A stretch of 64,000 bases of DNA from Sphagnum compactum (GCA_965153455.1 OZ234502.1:14663495-14727494), one strand, 5' to 3'. Counted from the stretch's first letter, positions 11,701-22,830 are shown. A program made the numbers and translations. The notes: generated by a model not told the origin, from the letters alone.

Positions 11701-12500
11701 GTTCCCCAATAATTTCTCAAATGCTTTATCTTTCAATTCTTTCATGTCTAACAATGTTCTATTCATCACGCCAGGTTGTAAGGGATTATGTTTTGATTTG
11801 TTAAAACTGTCATTTGATTCAACCTATTGCCTTGAGGATATGTTTTGTATTGGTATGTATTGTGTACTTATGTTTGAGCGAAATATTTTCAACCCGTAAC
11901 TTGGGCGGGCTTAATGTGGTGTGTAGACAGTGACCTCTACAGACTAAACCATGTAATTGATGTTCTCACAAAATCTAAAACCCAGTCTAATAACCTTCTA
12001 TAAAACTTACAGTGCTTGCTGGTTATTTCATAAAAGCTGCTGCTTCAAATCAGGGTTTTTGGAAAAACCCAATCTGGAAACCCAATCAGAGGTTCTTCAA
12101 TTTCAAAAAATTGCAAGCAGCGGTTATTCATTTTATAAAGACCTGGGGATATTTTTCCATTGCTATTTGTTGTCCAGTGTCAGAGAGAAGATTTACAGGA
12201 ATCTTCCATGGTGGAAGGAAATTCTTACAATTCAAAATTCATGATACTTTCTTTGGATTGAAAAGAAACCTGTCATCTTTACATTGGAGAGGGACTGGAC
12301 TTGAGGCCATTTGGTGTTTTGAGGTGAGGCGCCTCAAAACACAGAATGGCCTTGAGATTGGGCGGTCTCCTATACAAGAAAAATTGGAACTAGAGGTAAT
12401 TTTAAAAAAAAGGAATGACCAACACTTGTAAGATGTCTCCCACTCCTAAATACTAGACATAAGGCCCCTCGTCTTTTCTAGCCATGGTACTCACACATAT
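8778..12500. repeat. Segmental duplication, copy 1, right part
   Basis: Nearly identical to 60117-64000, apart from scattered substitutions, small indels and the MITE that copy 2 gained at 62051. The stretch 8778-10600 is AT-rich and holds nothing I can name. Open frames at 9989-10267 and 10264-10455 are kept in copy 2, but only as far as the DNA itself is. From about 11140 onward the sequence also matches the more diverged B segment starting at 33905. Beyond 12500 the comparison with copy 2 runs off the window. Confidence 0.85.
10640..11540 (+). pseudogene. MULE/FAR1-type transposase pseudogene, copy 1
   Basis: Reading through stops and frame changes gives a MULE-family transposase of the kind related to FAR1/FHY3. 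The pieces in order are: a zinc-finger-side region (10655-10920) with CGFTIKTLNVLP and CYYEKKHINA; MRDTFLCKQDKRNVV to FYYQESGLEVGGNL (10925-11100); the start of the MULE domain with AITIDATFGINENK (ending 11221); a GTAAGT donor; an intron; an acceptor at 11340; FPLYTMMMFDDWKNGV; and, after a frame change, RKKQNNLSKWMDAINRKM and NAFIVDDVNVEIDSLR (ending near 11536). DATFG carries the first catalytic Asp of such transposases. At least six stops and two frameshifts are visible, so it is dead. The phase-0 intron position is kept in all three window copies. Terminal inverted repeats of a parent element were not found. Confidence 0.7.
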
Positions 12501-12755
12501 GAGAGGAATTCCTGTAATTCAACCCACTCCGAAGGTCTTTAGGAACCCAGGTGGTCGTTCATTTGTTTTACAGTTTCCAGATAATTTTCACTGTCTCAAA
12601 GTGCCATAAAACATTCGTAAACTTCAGACTCATATCTCGTGAGTAGCAAATGACTGTCATGAAAGGATTGTTACACACAAATAAATTTAATGGTGGGAAA
12701 CTGTGACAATGGAAATCATTGGTAATAGAACTTGGAATAAACATGGTTTTACCTT

Positions 12756-12971
12756 TTAACACCCAACCATGAACATTAAGGAGGTTTTTTTATAGACATT
12801 ATTTCTTTCCATGCTAGCGAAGGAGGTTTTTAGGTTATGTACAACTCTGTCGTCATCCTCTAGCTTTGATGCATTTCTAGTTTTGTCCAATTCTTGGAGT
12901 AATTCTTTGTTTACAAATTCACAAGTAGTATCTGCAGCAATTTCATGGTAAGCTTTTTCATTATCTGCCAT
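12756..12971 (-). CDS. Hypothetical minus-strand exon, conserved in segment B
   Basis: The 71-residue frame begins MADNEKAYHEIAADTTCEF and has a charged, protein-like composition. The equivalent DNA in B (about 36366-36575) has a single-base deletion six codons after the start. Past that point B still encodes KELLQELDKTRNASKL unchanged, and most nearby differences are conservative. A second frame just downstream (12568-12762; B 36171-36365) is also kept, but its composition is less convincing. No family is recognised. It may be part of a decayed transposon gene. Confidence 0.3.
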   Translation of the reverse strand: MADNEKAYHEIAADTTCEFVNKELLQELDKTRNASKLEDDDRVVHNLKTSFASMERNNVYKKTSLMFMVGC

Positions 12972-13127
12972 GAATCCCCTAAATACTCTTTAAAAAGGTG
13001 CATTAACAAAATTGAAGAGAAAATAGGAAGAAAAAAAACCCTGCTACCTATGTTATTTGCATACAATTTTTGCGTCAGAACTTTGTATACAAGTCCCCCA
13101 TGAAAAACCCTAGAAGGGAGAGGCCAT

Positions 13128-13308
13128 GGTGAACCAGCACCCGCATTGGTACCTTCACTTTCTTGAGTGAGGCCTTTCAGTGGCTGTATTCAATTTGGAC
13201 ACAAAGACCTTGATTTAGTCTTAGGGTGGGATATTTACTGTGGTTAGAAGCAACCTAAAAGAAAATTCAGGGCTTTCACCATGGTACCAGTGTGGGTGCC
13301 GGTTCACC
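13128..13308. mobile_element. Small TIR element (MITE), family M1, copy in A
   Basis: The 181-bp element begins GGTGAACCAGCACCCGCATT and ends with the near-complement ...AGTGTGGGTGCCGGTTCACC, giving terminal inverted repeats of about 27 bases. An interior phrase, ACCTTGATTTAGTC, is shared with the other family members at 36728-36908, 22141-22334, 26946-27159 and, inverted, about 18548-18722. I could not define a target duplication, so no superfamily is assigned. Confidence 0.7.
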
Positions 13309-13472
13309 CAATGCAAGGGGACGGAGACAACAGCCCCATCACAAGTTTCCCCTAAAATAGCAAAGAAAAGTTGTTTGTGTTATGGGCCAGAGTGAACCAC
13401 TAATACAAAACTCTGAGGGATGGATGGTAGGTGGACGGGAAATACTCTTTCATTGGGTTCCAGTTCCCTAGT

Positions 13473-13491
13473 CCTAAACCCTAAACCCTAA
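13473..13491 (+). repeat. Interstitial telomere-type repeat
   Basis: Two and a half units of the plant telomere repeat CCCTAAA, also readable as two overlapping telo-boxes (AAACCCTAA). The same run is kept in segment B at 37072-37091. Confidence 0.8.
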
Positions 13492-15758
13492 TCACAGTGG
13501 TTAGCTCAGAAACATTAGCTCAGTTTTCGGTTTTACTACCTACCTACTACAACCCATTAGCCCTAACCTTTTTACTAACTACTAACCATCTACATGCTTA
13601 TTATGCTCACATAATAGCCATCTATTACCTACCTAGAAGACCTACCTAGAGAACTAATCCTTTACGTGATATGTTTGTAGAGTCCCCTATTATCATTCCG
13701 ACCCGCCTCCAGGACTTATCTTTTACAAGGTCAATCAGTGACCAGATATTATCCTATCTACACACCTAGAAGACTCCATCTTCTATGGAATAGGTTATCA
13801 AGGTAAATCCGGGTGACAATCCAGTACAAAAGAAAGGTCTATCTTTAATAGACCCTTCCTTGATTTGAGGCGCTTGTCTGAGACTAGCAAGGACGAGTGC
13901 AGTCTGTGAAAAATTGCCGAAGGGTTGAAAGGTAGACCCTGTGTTTGCATAAAGAAACTTCAAATATTTTTGAGGTCACTCCCTCTTCAAATGTGAAAGA
14001 AAGAGCAAGAAACATAGAAAAAAGAAAGAAGTACCTTCCAGATTATGTAAGGTACTCTGACAAGCTGGCACACGACCTTCCCGGACGTGAAAGGCCTTGC
14101 ACCAAATTTTGCTCTAAAACAACCCTCTAAATAGACTACAAGAAATTTTCAGTTCTATTTTTGTTGGGGTTCATCCCCTTCCCCATCCATTGGAAGTCTG
14201 TTTTGTAATTTGTTGCTTAACCCTATTGGGTATTTTCAATTGGGGTTCATCCACGATTGAGTCATAAACAGACTTCCCATGGATGATAATTTGTGTGGCT
14301 GTTGTTGAAGGTCCATTCTGGCCAGGCTTTGGAGACCATCTCCACCAACACTGACGCTGTCTTCGACCCTCTATCAATGTTTATCACATCCACCTTCCAG
14401 TGTTAATTATTCCCCCATCCCGACCCATAAATATGAAATAGTGAACAAAACCATAGTAGCATGTCGGCAAGTGAACATTTCCCTGTTGAATAATGACTTA
14501 TCTGAAGATTCCACATGTTTTTAAGTATACATATAATTATTTTTAGCATATTCCAAAAGATTCTCTATTTTCCTTTAAAAAAAATTGGTCTTCAAAAAAA
14601 TATTTAAAAAAAAATTCAATATTAAAATAATTAGTGTGGAAGCTACCAATATAGAACATATAATAAAGTATGAGACTATTTAAATGTCACCAGCTGGGCC
14701 AATTGCTATGGTTGGCCAATCAAAAAAGGGAAATTTTCCTTTTACTGGCTGTCTTGAGAAGCACTTAATATCCCAGGGGCATATTTCTACATGAGGCCAA
14801 AACTGAGTTTCATACTATAAATGAATTGATATATCATTATCCAAAATACAGTTTACAGGCCATTATACCGCTGTAGATACTGCCCAATGCACTCAAAATA
14901 TGCAATAGAACAAAGGTTGTACATGGATGTAAAATGTAGTGTACCTGGGCCATTTTACCTCAGTGGGTGCAGATGCTCTGCTATTATACTCAAATTATGT
15001 AACAGAACACATCTTGCACATCGATGTAAAATGTAGTGTACACGCCATTTTACTGCTGGGGGTGGAGATAATATGGTGTACTCAAATTATGGAACAGATC
15101 AGAGCTGCACATGGACGTAAAATGTGATGCATGGCAAGCAAAAGACAACTCTCTGATGAGGATGATTGATGATGATGATCATCCCCTGTGTACTCTGTAG
15201 CTAGGGACTGTGGTAAGAAGACCAGTTTCATGCAAGAATGCAAGATCAACACAGTATGCAGGTCTAACTAGTGCAAGCTCAAGATCTTCAGAACATGACA
15301 AAATTGAATAGAAAAAAATTCATAAAACGTTTTCATAGGTCTCTCGAAACAGAGTTGCAGCAGTCTCATGTACAAAGTGATGCAAATTGATGTTCCAAAA
15401 TCATCAAGAGAAAAGTTCTAGACAATTGAGATCACAGAAAGTTTTACATTCAAGAAAACATTATGTACCTATGTGTAAGCAGCTTCCAGTGCTTGAAGAA
15501 AATGTTTTTCCTAAATTGTAGTTCTGCACAATGTCTAAGCTTGCAACTTGTGCTGGGAGTAAGTGAAGAAAACTACTTCTTCAAGTAGTAAACTTCTTCT
15601 TGAAAGATTCTTGTGTACTAGTAGTAGTCATGAGATCTATTGATCACCTGCATGGCTTGGTCCTTACAGTGTATACTAGTGCACCAGCTCTAGAGCATGA
15701 AATCTGCATCTTCATGAGCTAATCGTTGGTTGTGAATGGCAAGGCTTGAGGCGGGGCT

Positions 15759-17211
15759 CTATATAGGACCACCTCTATGTAGCACCACCACGGACTCGCT
15801 GTTCCTTGTGGAGCTCACAGTGTTGCAGACCATGTGGTTGGCAGCCTTTGCTGCCTTCGCAGCCCTGATGTAATTGAAGCCTCCATCGCTGCTGCTGAGA
15901 AGCTGAAGCCGTTGCTGGCGCAGGTGGAGGGATAGCTCCCGTCCTCGAGTACTCATCAGAGGAGATGGATGCGCTGCCACTGATGATGATGATCCGGTGG
16001 ATGATTCACAATCGCTCTGCACATGAGTAGTTTGCGATCTTGGTAGGGACCAGCCGCGTGTACCTGATCTCATGTTTGGGTCGGAAATTCTTTTCAGCAA
16101 GGAAAGACAGTACTCTGCGTCCTCGTTCACAGCGGAGCCGTACAAAACAAAGTCCATGTGATTCAGTGTTTCCAGGCAAAACTTCCTCCGTATGTGGGAC
16201 CCCGTAATGCGGTCGTGCTTCTTTAGAATCTTCAGAAATGCTACAAACACCCATGATGATCAATCAATCAATCAATCAGGCAGCATTGATGAAGTATTAA
16301 TATGAAGTTCTTAATGAAGCTGGAAGAAAGATCAAGTTCTTCCGCTAGACTTCTTCTTGATGCGAAAAGAAAGCATCATTCATATTGCAGCAAGCTGGTC
16401 ATGCATGATCGGTAGCTAGCTAGCTCTCGACATGGGGACCCGCTTAAGTGTTCTGGGGCAGCAGCAAGCAGCAGCTAATTACCTGAGTGATTCAGATAGC
16501 AGAAGTTTGCGAGAAGTTCCATCTTCGCAGCAACGTTCCGCAGGCATCGCCTGATCTCCAACAGGTCGACTTCTATCCAGAGTCCTTCTTGGTGGCTCAT
16601 GGCATCCAACTCCTGTGCAGCATGAATATGTGTAAGAAACGATTTCATTAGTACTTCGTCAGATGATGAATCCTAGAATGAAGTTGCTGTTGTTGTTGAT
16701 CTAGAAATAATTCACGAAGTTGTAAAACAGCAGGTCCTGCACTAGGAGTCGAAAGAAAGAGCCAACAACAACAACAAGTTTGCCAGAAAGCTCAGCTCAC
16801 GTTCATTGTGGCAATGTACTCTTGATGCGAACGATTGAAGAAGTTGTTTATCTTGCACAGCTGCTTATCAAGCAAGCGTTCAAACGTGAAGGCCTGAAAG
16901 GTAACGCAGCTCTTAGGCCCGGCCTGCTGGTTTTTGTTATGCAATAACGGCCGCTCACACATCCCACAAGGATCTGTGTAACAAGGTCGCTCGCGCAAGA
17001 AGGCCGGAGCAGCTGCACTGTGGGGGCCGCTAGCATATGAGCTAAGTTCCTCCTCTGAGGGTCCTTCGAGTTCCCTCTGCACTGCGCATCGACAGGCACC
17101 TTTGTCATACAGAAAAATGTGCTGCTTGAAAAGCTTGTACTCCAGGAACATGTCCCGGTATTCGCGAGGCATCGCCTCAACTGCTCCGGCCAACAGCTTG
17201 CCGAACTTCAT
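15759..17211 (-). CDS. SPX-domain protein (SPX4-like), three exons
   Basis: Exon 1 is 17211-16801, exon 2 is 16612-16483 and exon 3 is 16240-15759. Introns are bounded by GTGAGC...CAG and GTAATT...TAG, with phases 0 and 1, giving an uninterrupted 340-residue protein. It starts MKFGKLLAGAVEAMPREYRD. K2, Y25, K26 and K29 sit where SPX domains bind inositol pyrophosphates, and the last SPX helix carries KILKKHDRITG (K184, K187, K188). The middle SPX helices read FERLLDKQLCKINNFF (110-125) and LLANFCYLNHSG. A Cys-rich insert (about 38-100) and a Ser-rich tail (about 225-340) flank the core. I see no EXS, MFS or RING domain, so it matches the stand-alone SPX class, slightly longer than Arabidopsis SPX4. 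Such proteins bind PHR-type factors and restrain phosphate-starvation genes when phosphate is plentiful. The function here is inferred from the family. Confidence 0.85.
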
Positions 17212-17307
17212 ATTGTCGATTGTGCAAGCTTGCTGGAGATGGAGATTAAATCCCTTGAGCTACCGCTGCCGAGGTCTGGCCGCCTGCAGCCCAATACAAA
17301 AGGAAAA

Positions 17308-17493
17308 TCAGTTCGGAGAAAGGAACTGAAGAACGACAACAACAACAGCACTAGTAGCGGTTACAACTTCTTTCTTCAATACGCACCCACCCCCACAATG
17401 CTGCAAACGCCGCATAACCAATCCCTCAGCATGACAACCCACCATATCAGAAAAACACCGAAAACCTTTAGAAACTGTTTTTAAACTGTGCAC
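17308..17493 (-). other. Possible upstream reading frame or 5' leader of the SPX gene
   Basis: Between the TATA box and the SPX start codon lie about 730 bases. They include a 61-codon frame that opens with MHSLKTVSKGFRCF. A good splice acceptor (a pyrimidine-rich run, then GGGCTGCAG) ends at about 17285 on the minus strand, so this frame may lie in a 5' leader intron rather than act as a translated uORF. I found no convincing donor. Confidence 0.3.
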
Positions 17494-17970
17494 CGGAATT
17501 AGACTCGACCTATTTTCGATCGTAGTACACGACCTTCAAAGAAACTATAATGGAAGAGAGAGGGAGGGAACCCGCGGCGACGACAATAAGTGAGTGAAAC
17601 GACAACGATCCTTGGAACAATTGCAGAGGTGGTGGTGGTGGAAAGCCGAGAATGTATTAGCCTCTGCGTGATCCCCAAGCTGCTGTTCTCTTTAAGCAGA
17701 GATGATGATCAACAGCCGAAAGCAGCAGAATTCCACAAACGAGATTAGAAGAGAAGAGGTTGCAAGTAGAAGAAAAAAGATATTAGAAATCGCACTAGAT
17801 CATAGGCGGCTCCTGAGAGAAGACTGCAGACACGGGAGAGAGCCAGCAGTCCTGGAGGAAAAGGAGGAGCAGGAGGCGACAGACACACGATGAGCTACGA
17901 AGAGTCCAGTTGAGAAGAATGGAAGACAATGCAATGGTAGTCTGTGCGGCAGCTCTTTCTCTCTCTCGCG

Positions 17971-17977
17971 ATTTATA
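17971..17977 (-). promoter_or_regulatory. TATA box of the SPX gene
   Basis: TATAAAT on the minus strand, followed by a GA-rich then mixed leader. Transcription would begin near 17940-17945, about 730 bases before the start codon. The surrounding 17550-18250 is markedly richer in G and C than the window as a whole. Confidence 0.55.
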
Positions 17978-18146
17978 GCTGTTGATCCTTCCTTCCAGGT
18001 CTTTAGGGTTGGAAAGAAGAAAGCCCGCCACGCTCGGGACTTGGGAGCGTTCCAGGGGAGAGGAGGTCAGGGAACAACCCTCTCTGGTCGGCTCGGGATG
18101 GCCTGGAGCTCCCGGGGACCGTGGTGCCCGAGACACGACAAATCGA

Positions 18147-18210
18147 AGGGCTTGCAGCCGAAGCCCTGTCAGGGTCAGCCGGCTGGTGTGTCAGTCCGCA
18201 CACCAGCCGG
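18147..18210. promoter_or_regulatory. Two adjacent perfect hairpins upstream of the SPX promoter
   Basis: CCGGCTGGTGTG (18179-18190) and its exact complement CACACCAGCCGG (18199-18210) enclose an 8-base loop. Just before them, AGGGCTT and AAGCCCT form a 7-bp stem near 18147-18168. They lie about 170-240 bases upstream of the TATA box in the most GC-rich part of the locus. Role unknown. Confidence 0.5.
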
Positions 18211-18547
18211 GTTTCCGGAGTTAACCAGCGCTTGCCCAGCGACCCATGCAGGATGGGTGGATGGAGGATGGTTTATGGATAGAAAACCATTTTTCATTGG
18301 TATTCCAGTCCCATAGCTGGTCAAGCCTGGTGTGATTAGCTATGTACTATTTAATCATCCACAATTTCCATCTGCTTACCTTCCTCATGTTGTTTACTTA
18401 CCTTCTAATATGAGGTGCCAAGTGCCTTACCCACCTTCCTAGACAATAATTTAACCACTTACATTTCCTACTATGGCCTACTCACTTCCATATGGGTGCC
18501 CTTGCAATTATATACTTAGTAACCTGGGTAGTGTGAACTGGCCTCAG

Positions 18548-18722
18548 ATCAGCACCCAGGTTGGTACCATGGTAAAAATTCCAAATTACGTTAGATTATT
18601 TCTAAATATTAGAAAAATCCCATGGTTAGACTAAATCAGAGGTCAAGTCTGACATTTTTTGTGTTTATTAAGGCCACTAAGAGGCATCACCTCAAAATGA
18701 TGAAGGTGCCAACAGTGGGTGT
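18548..18722. mobile_element. MITE family M1, inverted and decayed copy
   Basis: ATCAGCACCCAGGTTGGTAC begins the copy, and GGTGCCAACAGTGGGTGTAA lies near its end. Its interior matches the complement of the 13128 copy (for example CTAAATCAGAGGTC). The ends are eroded, so the boundaries are approximate. Confidence 0.5.
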
Positions 18723-18974
18723 AAGTAGGAGAGTTTTACATGAGAAATCACCAAGTTGATAACTCAGTCCTTGTTGTTTTACCTGATCTATAGTTGACTG
18801 AGTCTTAACAAGTTTCCAATGGATGGTGCAGTGCGTTTTTGAGTCACATCTAAGTGCCCTGGTAAGGGTGAATCACCTTAGTAACCTTTCCATGTACAAA
18901 AGTATGTCTAAAGGAATGTGAGTGGTTACTCCGTAAGTAGGTATGTAGGTAAAGCACTTGTGGCTATTAGATGA

Positions 18975-18982
18975 GTATATGC
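18975..18982. promoter_or_regulatory. P1BS-like site far upstream of SPX
   Basis: GTATATGC fits GNATATNC, the PHR1 binding sequence common in promoters of plant phosphate-starvation genes. It lies about 1 kb upstream of the TATA box and is not kept in the matching part of segment B near 39840. A single 8-base match at this distance may be chance. Confidence 0.2.
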
Positions 18983-19559
18983 AAGTGGATGGTTAATGTG
19001 GAGCTAACCACAATGGTTGGCGATGCAACAAGAGTACAATGAAAAATTGCTTCCTCATTTTCGCACCTCTAATCCAGTAATGCTACAAAGGATCACAATA
19101 TCAATTCCACATTAGTTACCCATGAGAACCCTATTAGTTAGTGTAAATGGTTTTTGATTATCTTGATGAGGTTTAGTAGAGTTTGGTTGGTATATGAGAT
19201 TGTTGGTTACGTACCATGGTTATAGGTCCTAGCCAATCTTATATGACTGGTTTAACATTACCCCACTCTCACCCACCCCCTCTCCATGAGAGCCCCCCTC
19301 CTGAGCCTTGCTTTCTTGAGTGAGTGAGTAGGACATGTAGTTATGATACTTGCAATTGGATTTTGGTATTGGCTTCAGAATTTCGTGTAAGAGCAAATGA
19401 CAGAATTGCGTTTAAGAGCAAATGCAGGGACCAAGTTTTTTTTTCCCCAATTTTGTGACATAGAAAAATTGGCAAATGTTTCAATAAAATTGCAAAATTA
19501 GTCGAATTTACAAGCTAGAAAAAAAAATTCCCAAACTTTTTTGTTGAAAATAACAAAAT

Positions 19560-22500
19560 TTGTTTAAGAAAAACATTGACATGAACATGACATTGTCATC
19601 TATGGGATTCTAGATGAAACTAAGCTTTCAACATAGATGGCAATGAGTTAGCAATAGGTATTGTTTGTTGAAAACTTAGTTTAGTATAAAATTGACAATG
19701 GCCGATTTCAAGAAGATAAGTTGTTTTCCACTATGTCTGCCAAAAATAAAGTTGCTTAAAGGCCCAAAACAGACACCACAATTGCAAGGAGTTGGCACAT
19801 GACATTGCCATCTATGACATTATTGTTGAAAGCTTAGTTTCATCTAGAATTGGCAATGTCATTGCCTTTTTGCTTTAGCCATTTCTCTTCAAGGAGATCA
19901 GTTGCTTACAAATGTCTTTGCCAAAACTGAAGGGTAAGAGAAAAAGGAAACAAAGAGACTACAAGTATATCGTGAAATTAAAATGACTGTTCAAAGTGTG
20001 AATAAAGTTGCACTTCATTAATTGTGGAGAGTGATATAAAGAGCTACATATCAGCCTCTTTTTTTTGTATTGTTGCAAAAATTTGGGAAAATTAGATCAC
20101 AAAATCGATGATTTTTTGAAAAATATTTAAAATCAGAAAAACAAACCAAAATATTTGAAAAAAGGATCACCAGATTTCTATACATGGTTCAATTAGGTAG
20201 CAAAATATATAGAATGGTATTTATTTATTTCTTTCATATTTTTTAATAGCCAAATTTTGCTTCTGGATGATTTGCCACCTCAACTGTCATAAAATTGGAA
20301 AAAACAACCTCCTGCATGGAGTTTAGTCTTCAAATTTTACCTTATTGCATCACCCTAGATGCATCAGCTTGTGGTAATTTACAAAGGAATTAACTGTCAA
20401 TTTGGAGCCCATTCTTGACAAGATCTACCCTATGAAAGACCTACACATTCAATGTTCTTTGTGGTATTCTCTGTACTGGTTTTTATGCCTACAAACATTT
20501 TTTTATGAACAATGACTTTCATATGTGTGGAAGATTTGTAGGGTCACCAGCTTGCTTCAAGCAAGCACACCTATTTCGTAACTTGGGTAACTCAGCTAGC
20601 TCAAAAAGCCAAGTTGGAACTTGGCATGTGAAAAACCATGTATCTTCTTGCTTTTATGAAGCAAATGACTATCTCAGTCATGAATGACTACAGAAGTGGG
20701 AAACATGTCCCATGTATTAGGGAGTGGGGAGTACATATCACAAGGCACTTGGAGAAATTCCCTTGTGTTTTTGGATCATGGCATCTCAAATCCATACATA
20801 CCCGTCCCAGAAAGGACGGGGTATTATGCCTGTTCATTAAGAGTGTGAGGGATCTTATGCAAATTTTGGACCCCATAGTAGGTGAGGTGTGAGATGCCTG
20901 GACCTCTAAGTAGGTGTAAGATCTGGTGCACCCTTAAGGAGTAACCCACAAGAACCCTCCACCTCATATGTCTCCTAATCTAGGTGTGTTCAAATTCATG
21001 ATAACCTTCATCTCATGAATGTTATCATATGGGTTAACCCCATACATGGATTGGGAAAATCTGTAAATGCATGGCTGGACTCTATGATCACCTTTTCCTA
21101 GGCCCCTTATTTTGGGAATGCCCCCCACCTTGGGGCTTTACCCTACACATTTTACTTACATTGGATAGCAACCTCTTGAGCGGCACCAATTTCCATTCCA
21201 ATGAAAAAGATTCCAAGGAAAAACAAAATGCTTGGGTTGATTGCCATCTTAATTTGGTTGCTAAACCCGTTTCAAACCTAAGAAGGGAATGAAAAATAGT
21301 TTGGACCAAGTGATAGATCCAATGAAGTGATTAAGGTCCATTGCTAGGTAGTTTACAACTTCTGCTACTTTCTATTGGGTTTTCCTCACCGGAGGTGATC
21401 TATAGTTACCGTGTGTTGTTAGAATCATTAGTTTTAAACATCCCCCATTTTAAGAATACTTTAATATTCATAGCTGATCCAAATGTTGAAATCACACTAG
21501 CTCGGACTGATTTATTGTACATACATATGTGCATCCCTATGTACTTAACTGCATCCATATTAGGCTCCAAATTCAGCTTTCTTGCACTAATGACTGGGCC
21601 TTGTTGCATAGCCGCACTCAAGAAGGTACTAGTGTAGGTGCGTTCAACCGGGCCACATGCATGTACCTATAATTACATCCCCAATAATTTCAAAATTATG
21701 ACATACTTTAGAACTAGGTAATTTTGAACCCTGGTCCTAGTTCAAGTTTCTAATTAACCCTACTCCTGCTCTCCTATTAATAAGGGTGAAATCTTTTTGT
21801 ATACATACATACACATACAAAGATGGTTAAAACTTACTAATTCAAAACTATTAGTGAGGTTCTAGAAGGACCTTAAATCCAATAAAATAAGTTGAAGGAT
21901 GTCGCTAAATTTGGATAAAAGGAGGCATTGGAAGGAGTGAACTACACCCAAAACATAGATGTAGAGTAAGTCGATGAAAGATGCATGTTGTGGGTAGGAT
22001 GATTCATAAAATTTTCATCCTCATTTCCTAAACATTCAAGCAGCTCTGAGAGAAGTTTGTAATAACTAATCAGTGAATGTATGTGTTGACGGAAGAAGGG
22101 TTTGTCAATTAATTAAGCCATGTATGATCTTCCTCTGTATTGAAGCACCTGCACTGGTACTTTCAACTTTGTGAGCGAGGCCTATTAGTCGCCAAATTAA
22201 ACCCAAAAAATGTTAGATTTGGACTCAGAGACCCTGATTTAGTTAGTCTAAACATGGGATACTTATAATATTTACTAGCAATTTAGATGAAATCTTGGGG
22301 ATATACCATGGTACCAGTGTGGGTCCTGCTTCACCCAAGCCCACAAGCGACTCTTGAAAGTTTTGTGCACATTTGTTGTGAATGCTCACTTACTGTACAG
22401 GCTGATTATTTCATTCTCCTGCTCCTAAGTGAGATCGAGAGGGTCTTTAGTCAATTTGGAAATATAGCCAAAGTGATGATCACGCAGAAAAAGATTTATC

Positions 22501-22830
22501 CAAATTTTGCTGTACACCAGAGATGAACGCATTTTTAAAAAAAAATCCTTCTATATTCTTGGCTACTTATGAGAAATCATTACTAAAATGTCTGGAGATT
22601 TGGAAATGTTTTCCTTTAAATCTGGTCAATTTTGGCCATTTGTTCCATTTGTTCCCCTGTATCAATTGAAGTCATATTTTTCAGATCAAAATTTGGTAAA
22701 AAATTCCCTAGTGATTTTTTGCTTTTCACTAGTGAGATCTAGGTTGTGCACGCTATCAGAAGGACCAAGATTGCAGACCATTTTCTTAAAAGGCAGTTGG
22801 TTCTCCCAGAGAAAGTAACCACACCAAATA
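19560..22830. repeat. Old tandem duplication, unit 1
   Basis: Blocks in this stretch recur in the same order at about 23520-26260. Examples are gacattgccatct (19801/23561), aacaatgactttcatatg (20504/24224), the block around 20735/24775, gggtttgtcaatta (near 22100/25560) and ctgtacaccaga (near 22510/25870). The offset shrinks from about 3.76 to 3.36 kb because of indels, apart from the Harbinger MITE gained by unit 2. I see no gene here. The first 800 bases also match segment B (40430-40830 and 43419-43800). Confidence 0.7.
22141..22334. mobile_element. MITE family M1, decayed copy
   Basis: Begins with GAAGCACCTGCACTGGTAC and ends ACCATGGTACCAGTGTGGGT followed by CCTGCTTCACC, with the interior ACCCTGATTTAGTTAG. 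It is clearly more diverged than the copies at 13128 and 36728. Confidence 0.55.

Larger units (their letters stand above)
12500..15758. other. Mostly non-coding flank of the SPX gene (segment A)
   Basis: The stretch aligns with 36050-39314 in segment B. It holds a possible minus-strand exon (12756-12971), a MITE (13128-13308), a short telomere-type run and several lines of decayed sequence. A minus-strand frame near 14290-14400 encodes a stretch containing SVLVEMVSKAWPEWTFNNSH. It is also visible in B at about 37920-38040 but is interrupted in A, and I do not recognise it. The sequence just after the SPX stop (15140-15758) is probably its 3' untranslated and downstream region. Confidence 0.5.

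Noticed and set aside
12012-12431. A 139-codon plus-strand frame
   Set aside because: It contains short direct repeats, matches no family, and is broken in segment B and shortened in copy 2.
17795-18316. Overlapping frames on both strands upstream of SPX
   Set aside because: They lie in the GC-rich promoter and leader, where stops are rare, and the proteins are Arg/Ser/Pro-rich without a domain.
22380-22818. Frames resembling an RNA-recognition motif (IERVFSQFGNIAKV) and a La motif (YQLKSYFSDQNLVKN)
   Set aside because: The sister unit at 25680-26200 does not keep either peptide, the order would be opposite to La-related proteins, and the match rests on a few residues in AT-rich DNA.
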